Positions 58,653 to 64,000 of a DNA stretch of 64,000 nucleotides are shown here, in pieces. Both the position numbers and the translations under genes were made by a program. Source of the stretch: Pseudomonas sp. DC1.2 (GTDB lineage Bacteria; Pseudomonadota; Gammaproteobacteria; Pseudomonadales; Pseudomonadaceae); assembly GCF_034351645.1 (NCBI RefSeq), contig NZ_CP133782.1, positions 1,741,001 through 1,805,000 of the forward strand, written 5' to 3'. Position 1 is the first letter of the stretch. Each line of letters begins with the position of its first letter. The notes below the pieces were generated by a model that had not been told where the DNA came from, did not search any database, and was given only the letters and a program-made list of their open reading frames with translations.

Positions 58653-59390
58653 ATGTCGTTTATTCACAACAACCTGATCCACATTCTGGCCGCGTTCTGG
58701 TTCGTCATCTGCTGGGGCGGTTACACCCGGTATGCGTCGTGGAAGGCCCGTGACACCGCGTGTCTGGCGAGCGTCCTGCACCTGTACCGCGAAGACTGGA
58801 TGCGCCGCATGTTGCTGCGCGACAACCGCATCGCGGACGCCAGCGTGATTGGCAACCTTGAGCGCAACGCCTCGTTCTTCGCCTCGAGTACCTTGATTAT
58901 CCTGGCCGGCATTCTCACCGTGCTCGGGGCTTCGGAAAGAGCCGTGTCGTTGCTGGCGGATATTCCCATGGTGCAGCAGGCGTCACAGGGCATGTCGGAG
59001 ATCAAGTTGCTGTGCCTGGCGGTAGTGTTTGTGTATGCGTTTTTCACGTTCAGTTGGTGCATGCGTCAGTACAACTTTGCGGCGATTTTGATTGGCTCGG
59101 CGCCGATGATCGGTGAGCGTCATGTGTCCGAGCAAGAGCGCAAGGCGTTTGCGTCTCGGGCGGCTCGGGTCATCTCCATGGCTGCCAACCAGTTTAACTT
59201 TGGCCTGCGGTCGTACTACTTTGGCATGACCATGCTCGCCTGGTTCGTCAGCCCTTGGTTGTTCATGTTGATGAGCGCCGGCGTGGTGTTGGTGTTGTAT
59301 CGCCGGGAGTTTCATTCCGACGTACTCGACGTAATGGTCTATACCCCTACAGAGGCACCATTGCCCGACGCAAATAAAGAGGTTGTTTGA
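58653..59390 (+). CDS. DUF599 family membrane protein
   Basis: A 245-residue protein with four hydrophobic helices and a first-loop segment WMRRMLLRDNRIADASVIGN, typical of DUF599. The function is unknown. I start at the ATG at 58653; the longer frame would read through a REP palindrome. It shares a base with the next gene (TGATG). Confidence 0.88.
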   Translation: MSFIHNNLIHILAAFWFVICWGGYTRYASWKARDTACLASVLHLYREDWMRRMLLRDNRIADASVIGNLERNASFFASSTLIILAGILTVLGASERAVSLLADIPMVQQASQGMSEIKLLCLAVVFVYAFFTFSWCMRQYNFAAILIGSAPMIGERHVSEQERKAFASRAARVISMAANQFNFGLRSYYFGMTMLAWFVSPWLFMLMSAGVVLVLYRREFHSDVLDVMVYTPTEAPLPDANKEVV

Positions 59391-59791
59391 TGAGTATTCC
59401 GTTCTGGTGTGTGTTGATCAGTGCCCTGCTGATTTATGTTGCTCGCCTGCCAGTGGCCAAGGCCATGAAAGAGCAGGGCAGCTACAACAACCACTTGCCG
59501 CGTCAACAACAGGCGCAACTGACGGGTTTTGGTGCTCGGGCGCTGGCGGCGCATCAGAACAGCATTGAGGCGTTCATATTGTTTGCAGTGGGGGTGTTGA
59601 TGGCGCACACCACGCAAACGGCGGGATGGCTGATCGATGCGCTGGCCATCATCTTTGTGATTGCCCGGATTATCTACTTAGTGTGTTATCTGGCGGATTT
59701 GCCCTGGCAGCGCAGTCTGGTCTGGATCGTAGGCTTAGTCTGTTCCTTACTGCTGATGCTTAGTCCGACGTTTAGAACCGTAATGCTCTAG
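59390..59791 (+). CDS. MAPEG-domain membrane protein
   Basis: A 133-residue, four-helix protein of the MAPEG family: RLPVAKAMKEQGSYNNHLPR, then RALAAHQNSIEAF with the conserved N and E, and ARIIYLVCYLADLPWQRS. MAPEG members include glutathione-linked membrane enzymes; the bacterial ones are mostly uncharacterised. It is co-translated with the DUF599 gene. Confidence 0.9.
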   Translation: MSIPFWCVLISALLIYVARLPVAKAMKEQGSYNNHLPRQQQAQLTGFGARALAAHQNSIEAFILFAVGVLMAHTTQTAGWLIDALAIIFVIARIIYLVCYLADLPWQRSLVWIVGLVCSLLLMLSPTFRTVML

Positions 59792-59812
59792 AAGAGCAAA
59801 TAGCAGGCAAAA

Positions 59813-59836
59813 GAAAACCCGCACTCGGCGGGTTTT
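59813..59836. terminator. Bidirectional terminator
   Basis: GAAAACCCGC-actc-GGCGGGTTTTC between the convergent MAPEG and lipoprotein genes. Confidence 0.88.
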
Positions 59837-59859
59837 CTCTGCTCACACTAAAAACTGAT

Positions 59860-60105
59860 TTAGTTCTTAGGTGCTGCGGGTGCGGCTTCTTTTGCGGCGG
59901 CTTCGTTCGATTCAGCCTGATCTTTGGCTGCTTCGGCGTTTTCTTTCGCGGCGTCGTTCACTTTATCCTGCGCTTCGTTCATTTTTTGCTGGGCTTGCTC
60001 AGCATGTTTATTAGCATCTTGAGCTTTGTCCTCGGATTTTTTATCGCAGGCAGCGAGACCGAGGGACGCGGTCAACATCAAGGCAATAGCTAAAGTCTTA
60101 CGCAT
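59860..60105 (-). CDS. Small Ala/Lys/Glu-rich lipoprotein
   Basis: An 81-residue protein with a lipobox LAAC (Cys20), then a charged helix of heptad-like repeats rich in Ala, Lys, Glu and Gln (HAEQAQQKMNEAQDKVNDAA). The start at 60105 has an AAGGAGAAAC ribosome site; the frame further upstream is open but not needed. It probably forms a periplasmic coiled coil, loosely like Lpp or OprI, and lies alone. Confidence 0.85.
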   Translation of the reverse strand: MRKTLAIALMLTASLGLAACDKKSEDKAQDANKHAEQAQQKMNEAQDKVNDAAKENAEAAKDQAESNEAAAKEAAPAAPKN

Positions 60106-60265
60106 GGGGTGTTTCTCCTTATGGAAAATATCTACTGGCCTTTCGAGCACGGTCGTCAGCGTTAAGTTCCTCAATTCATACAGATATATAAGTTTTGAGT
60201 CCCGTGGAACTTTATAGCTGTTACGCGCTTCGGCGTTGTTGCGACACTAAGAAGAGTTTTATCAA

Positions 60266-60742
60266 ATGGCCGAAAGCCCTGTTTTTGAGCGTGCGACGCG
60301 ATTTTTATCAGCCCTCAGGCATTGCCAGGTACTCGGGTTGCGAGTTCACAGCGCCAGTAGCGAGGGGCTGACGGTAATCCTTCCTTACAGTCAGCGTATT
60401 GTCGGTAACCCGCACACTGGCGTGATCCATGGCGGCGCGCTGACCTCGCTGATGGACACTGCTTGCGGTATGTCCACGTTGTGCGTACTGCCCGAGTTCG
60501 AAGTCTGCCCGACCCTCGACTTGCGTATCGACTACATGCACGCCGCCGAATCGCACAAAGACGTCTACGGGTTCGCACAGTGCTATCGGGTGACAACCGA
60601 TGTGATCTTCGCCCGAGGCTTTGCCTACCAGGACGACCCCGAGCACCCTATTGCCCATGTAGTCGGCACGTTCATGCGCATGGGCAAGGGCATTAAAGGC
60701 ACCCAAGGTTTTGGTGGCATCATCGCCGGAGGTGCGAAATGA
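60266..60742 (+). CDS. PaaI-type hotdog thioesterase 1
   Basis: A 158-residue hotdog protein with the GVIHGGALTSLMDTACG motif (HGG with the following Asp) and DLRIDYMHAA. Members hydrolyse aryl- or medium-chain acyl-CoA. It overlaps a second thioesterase gene by ATGA. Confidence 0.88.
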   Translation: MAESPVFERATRFLSALRHCQVLGLRVHSASSEGLTVILPYSQRIVGNPHTGVIHGGALTSLMDTACGMSTLCVLPEFEVCPTLDLRIDYMHAAESHKDVYGFAQCYRVTTDVIFARGFAYQDDPEHPIAHVVGTFMRMGKGIKGTQGFGGIIAGGAK

Positions 60743-61209
60743 GTGACTCGTTCAAGGAGCAACTGCAACAGGCCCATGCACGGGGCGACTACACGGCGCT
60801 GCTGCAACTCATTCCCTACGCCAAACTGATCGGCGTCGACTGTTCGCGAGTCGGGGACGAGTTGCTGTTTAGGCTGCCAGCGAACAAGGACAATATTGGT
60901 AACCCTTTATTGCCGGCGATTCATGGTGGCGTGATTGCCGGCTTCATGGAGTTGGCCGCGGCCCTGCATCTGCTTATTTTTACCGGCTCGCCCGGCGTAC
61001 CGAAGATTATCGACTTCTCCCTTGATTACCTGCGCGCCGGGCAGTTTCGGGATACGTGGGCCCGTTGCCTGGTGTGCCGCCAGGGGCGACGGGTGGCCAA
61101 TGTGGCGATTACGGCCTGGCAAAGCACCGAAGCCGAGCCCATCGCCACGGCCCGCGCGCATTTCAAAATCGAAGAGCCCTTGAAATTCGAGTCACAGCCC
61201 CAACCTTGA
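60739..61209 (+). CDS. PaaI-type hotdog thioesterase 2
   Basis: A 156-residue hotdog protein with AIHGGVIAGFMELAAAL and DFSLDYLRAG. The usual Asp in the helix is Glu here. The pair with the upstream gene is tightly coupled, so the two may act as a heteromer. The N-terminal 25 residues are an extra helix not in the first protein. Confidence 0.85.
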   Translation: MSDSFKEQLQQAHARGDYTALLQLIPYAKLIGVDCSRVGDELLFRLPANKDNIGNPLLPAIHGGVIAGFMELAAALHLLIFTGSPGVPKIIDFSLDYLRAGQFRDTWARCLVCRQGRRVANVAITAWQSTEAEPIATARAHFKIEEPLKFESQPQP

Positions 61210-61272
61210 TGACATCCCGCCGCTAACCCTTACCGGGCGCGGCCACTGCCATCCAATTGGAGTTTGATGACC

Positions 61273-63177
61273 ATGAGCGTGGAAACTCAAAAGGAAACCC
61301 TGGGCTTCCAGACCGAGGTGAAGCAACTGCTGCACCTCATGATTCACTCGCTGTATTCCAACAAGGAAATCTTCCTTCGCGAGTTGATCTCGAACGCCTC
61401 TGACGCTGTCGACAAGTTACGTTTCGAAGCGCTGTCCAAGCCGGAGTTGCTGGAAGGTGGCGCCGAACTGAAAATCCGTGTGAGCTTCGACAAAGACGCG
61501 AAAACCGTCACCCTCGAAGACAACGGTATCGGCATGAGCCGTGAAGACGTGATCACCCATTTGGGGACCATTGCGAAGTCCGGCACCTCTGACTTCATGC
61601 AAAACCTGACGGGCGACCAGAAGAAGGATTCCCACCTCATCGGTCAGTTCGGTGTGGGTTTCTACTCGGCGTTCATCGTCGCCGATAAAGTTGACGTGTT
61701 CAGCCGCCGGGCAGGTAGTGCCGCGAGCGAAGGCGTGCATTGGTCGTCCAAAGGTGAGGGCGACTTCGAAGTCGCTACTGTTGAGAAAGCCGATCGCGGC
61801 ACTCGCATCGTCCTGCACCTCAAAGCCGCTGAAGACGAGTTCGCTGATGGCTGGCGTCTGCGCAATATCGTCAAGAAATACTCCGACCACATCGCTCTGC
61901 CGATCGAATTGCCGAAAGAAGTGGCTGCCGCTGAAGGCGAAGAGCCGCCGGCCGTTGAATGGGAAACCGTCAACCGCGCCAGCGCCCTGTGGACACGCCC
62001 TCGAACCGAAGTTAAGGACGAGGAGTATCAGGAGTTCTACAAACACATTGCTCACGACTACGAAAACCCGCTGAGCTGGAGCCATAACAAGGTCGAAGGC
62101 AAGTTGGAATACAGCTCGCTGCTGTACGTGCCGACCCGTGCGCCGTTCGACCTGTACCAGCGTGAAGCGCCAAAAGGCCTGAAACTGTACGTGCAGCGTG
62201 TGTTTGTCATGGACCAGGCTGAGTCTTTCCTGCCGTTGTACCTGCGCTTCATCAAAGGCGTGGTCGATTCCAATGACCTGTCGCTGAACGTGTCGCGGGA
62301 AATCCTGCAGAAAGACCCGATCATCGACTCCATGAAGTCGGCGCTGACCAAGCGTGTTCTGGACATGCTGGAAAAACTGGCGAAGAACGAGCCTGAGCAA
62401 TACAAAGGCTTCTGGAAAAACTTTGGTCAGGTCATGAAAGAAGGCCCGGCTGAAGATTTTGCTAACAAAGAGAAAATTGCTGGTCTGCTGCGTTTTGCGT
62501 CCACTCAGGGCGAAGAAGGCGAGCAAGTCGTGTCCCTGGCCGAATACCTGGCTCGCGCCAAGGAAGGTCAGGACAAAATCTACTACCTGACCGGCGAAAC
62601 CTACGCACAAGTCAAAAACAGTCCGCACCTGGAAGTCTTTCGCAAGAAAGGCATCGAAGTGCTGCTGCTGACTGACCGCATCGACGAGTGGCTGATGAGC
62701 TACCTCAGCGACTTCGACGGCAAGAGTTTTGTCGACGTGGCACGCGGCGATCTCGACCTGGGCAATCTGGACTCGGAAGAGGACAAGAAAGCCGCTGAAG
62801 AAGTTGCCAAGTCCAAAGAAGGTCTGGTCGAGCGTCTGAAGGCTGCACTGGGCGACGCCGTTGCTGAAGTGCGGGTTTCCCACCGTTTGACCGACTCTCC
62901 GGCGATTCTGGCCATCGGCGAGCAGGACCTGGGCCTGCAAATGCGTCAGATCCTCGAAGCCAGCGGTCAGAAGGTTCCAGACTCGAAGCCGATTTTCGAA
63001 TTTAACCCGGCTCACCCGTTGATCGAGAAGCTCGACGGCGAGCAGAGCGAAGAGCGTTTTGGCGACTTGTCGCACATTCTCTTCGATCAGGCGGCCCTTG
63101 CGGCTGGCGACAGCTTGAAAGACCCGGCCGCTTACGTGCGCCGTCTCAACAAGTTGCTGGTTGAACTGTCGGTTTAA
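61273..63177 (+). CDS. htpG: Molecular chaperone HtpG (Hsp90)
   Basis: A 634-residue Hsp90. The N-terminal ATPase domain has [28 protein letters not shown] and [11 protein letters not shown]; the middle domain has [10 protein letters not shown]; the C-terminal dimerisation domain follows. I choose ATG 61273, which gives the usual family length; ATG 61267 two codons upstream is nearer the GGAG site. Confidence 0.97.
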   Translation: MSVETQKETLGFQTEVKQLLHLMIHSLYSNKEIFLRELISNASDAVDKLRFEALSKPELLEGGAELKIRVSFDKDAKTVTLEDNGIGMSREDVITHLGTIAKSGTSDFMQNLTGDQKKDSHLIGQFGVGFYSAFIVADKVDVFSRRAGSAASEGVHWSSKGEGDFEVATVEKADRGTRIVLHLKAAEDEFADGWRLRNIVKKYSDHIALPIELPKEVAAAEGEEPPAVEWETVNRASALWTRPRTEVKDEEYQEFYKHIAHDYENPLSWSHNKVEGKLEYSSLLYVPTRAPFDLYQREAPKGLKLYVQRVFVMDQAESFLPLYLRFIKGVVDSNDLSLNVSREILQKDPIIDSMKSALTKRVLDMLEKLAKNEPEQYKGFWKNFGQVMKEGPAEDFANKEKIAGLLRFASTQGEEGEQVVSLAEYLARAKEGQDKIYYLTGETYAQVKNSPHLEVFRKKGIEVLLLTDRIDEWLMSYLSDFDGKSFVDVARGDLDLGNLDSEEDKKAAEEVAKSKEGLVERLKAALGDAVAEVRVSHRLTDSPAILAIGEQDLGLQMRQILEASGQKVPDSKPIFEFNPAHPLIEKLDGEQSEERFGDLSHILFDQAALAAGDSLKDPAAYVRRLNKLLVELSV

Positions 63178-63188
63178 TCACGTTGTAT

Positions 63189-63215
63189 AAAAACCCGCTT
63201 CGGCGGGTTTTTTCA
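63189..63215 (+). terminator. htpG terminator
   Basis: AAAAACCCGC-ttcg-GCGGGTTTTTTC, a tetraloop hairpin with T-run 12 bp after htpG. Confidence 0.93.
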
Positions 63216-63238
63216 TTATTGATTCTCAGGAGTTTGCA

Positions 63239-63967
63239 ATGAGCCAGGTCTCTGTACGTTCCGTGGTCTATCAGGTTGATGGCCAAACCTTTGAAAGCCG
63301 TCTGGCCTTCGACGCTGAGCACAAAGGGCCGCGCCCCGGTTTGCTGATGGCGCCGAACTGGATGGGTGTGAGTGCCGGGGCAGAGGACATTGCTAAAGCC
63401 GTCGCGGCCAAGGGCTATGTGGTGCTGATTGCTGACCTCTATGGTCAGTCGGTTCGTCCACAGAATGGCGATGAGGCGGGCGCGGCAATGATGCCGTTGA
63501 AGAATGATCGCGCGCTGCTGCGCCAACGTATGCGGGCTGCGTTCGAGCAATTGCAGGCTCAGGGCGACGCGACGGTCGATACCTCGAAATTGGCGACTTT
63601 CGGTTTCTGCTTTGGTGGTTGCTGCGCGTTGGAGCTGGCTCGTACCGGTGCTCCGCTGAAAGCGGCGGTTTCATTCCATGGCACGCTGGACACCCCGGAC
63701 GTCAATGACGCCAAAAACATCAAGGGTTCGGTGCTGGTGCTGCACGGCGCGTCTGATCCGCTGGTGCCGAAAGAGCAACTGCCGGCATTTGAGAATGAAA
63801 TGAATGCAGCGGGTGTCGACTGGCAACTCTTGAGCTACGGCGGTGCGGTGCATTCGTTCACCGACCCGCACGCCAATGTGCCGGGCATGATGATGTATGA
63901 CGCCAAGACCGCCACTCGGGCGTTTGTGTCGATGCATAATTTGTTGGATGAAGCGTTTAGCGGCTGA
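63239..63967 (+). CDS. Dienelactone hydrolase family protein
   Basis: A 242-residue alpha/beta hydrolase with a Cys nucleophile in GFCFGGCC (GxCxG), Asp in HGASDPLVP and His in GAVHSFTDP, the triad of the DLH family. The substrate is unknown; most chromosomal members of this type are not in aromatic degradation operons. The ribosome site AGGAG precedes the ATG. Confidence 0.92.
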   Translation: MSQVSVRSVVYQVDGQTFESRLAFDAEHKGPRPGLLMAPNWMGVSAGAEDIAKAVAAKGYVVLIADLYGQSVRPQNGDEAGAAMMPLKNDRALLRQRMRAAFEQLQAQGDATVDTSKLATFGFCFGGCCALELARTGAPLKAAVSFHGTLDTPDVNDAKNIKGSVLVLHGASDPLVPKEQLPAFENEMNAAGVDWQLLSYGGAVHSFTDPHANVPGMMMYDAKTATRAFVSMHNLLDEAFSG

Positions 63968-64000
63968 TTGCTGCTTTAGCCCTGACATCGTGGGTTTCAG

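Noticed and set aside
61417..63075. 552-codon minus-strand frame inside htpG
   Set aside because: Mirror of a highly biased coding sequence; htpG is certain and covers it fully.

Overview
The window is chromosomal DNA of a Pseudomonas, most likely of the fluorescens group. The evidence is gene content and order (chemotaxis operon end, ccm cytochrome c maturation operon, gcl-hyi-glxR-ttuD-pyk glyoxylate operon, gltA facing sdhCDAB-sucAB-lpdG-sucCD), high GC coding sequence, and REP/REPIN-type intergenic palindromes typical of that group. No tRNA, rRNA, CRISPR array or transposase was found.

Layout. 1-1.34 kb: end of a chemotaxis operon (CheW-like partial, CheW, DUF2802). 1.38-10.85 kb: an inserted biosynthetic island. 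11.0-12.9 kb: FlhB-C-terminal-like and FliK-like genes on the minus strand. 13.1-20.5 kb: ccmABCDEFGHI plus a lipoprotein. 20.7-21.4 kb: hicAB toxin-antitoxin. 21.4-26.5 kb: MFS transporter, periplasmic protein, sulfate-binding protein, voltage-gated K+ channel, urea transporter. 26.6-34.5 kb: glyoxylate-to-pyruvate operon, GlcG-like protein and a TetR regulator. 34.6-43.4 kb: DUF808, MlaA plus an alpha/beta hydrolase, GH17 membrane enzyme, BetX-type binding protein, DUF485/ActP. 43.8-56.8 kb: the TCA block. 57-64 kb: BrnQ, DUF599, MAPEG, a small lipoprotein, two PaaI-type thioesterases, HtpG and a dienelactone hydrolase-family protein.

The most notable region is the island. It is a tightly coupled plus-strand operon: ACP, a ketosynthase-like beta subunit that has lost its catalytic residues, an intact ketosynthase, a PaaK-like adenylating ligase, a small membrane protein, a possible hotdog protein, a second membrane protein, a FabZ-like hotdog protein and a FabG-like reductase. 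These are followed by an arylamine N-acetyltransferase-fold protein with an intact Cys-His-Asp triad and an ATP-grasp ligase. I infer a highly reducing type II polyketide/fatty-acid-like pathway in which a starter acid is activated, extended, reduced and released as an amide. I do not recognise it as a characterised cluster.

The island lies between two direct repeats of about 450 bp. They share an identical core (1246-1624 and 10881-11259) and diverge only at their ends. Each holds the end of the DUF2802 gene and the C-terminal part of the FlhB-like gene. The left side has an intact DUF2802 gene with a broken flhB-like gene, and the right side the reverse. This is what integration of a circle by homologous recombination would leave, and it predicts that the island can be looped out cleanly.

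The rest is well-known core metabolism. Smaller points of interest are paired TTGTATACAA palindromes upstream of gcl, a homopolymer-frameshifted ORF between actP and gltA, an MlaA homologue without an obvious lipobox that overlaps a hydrolase gene, and strong divergent promoters between gltA and sdhC.
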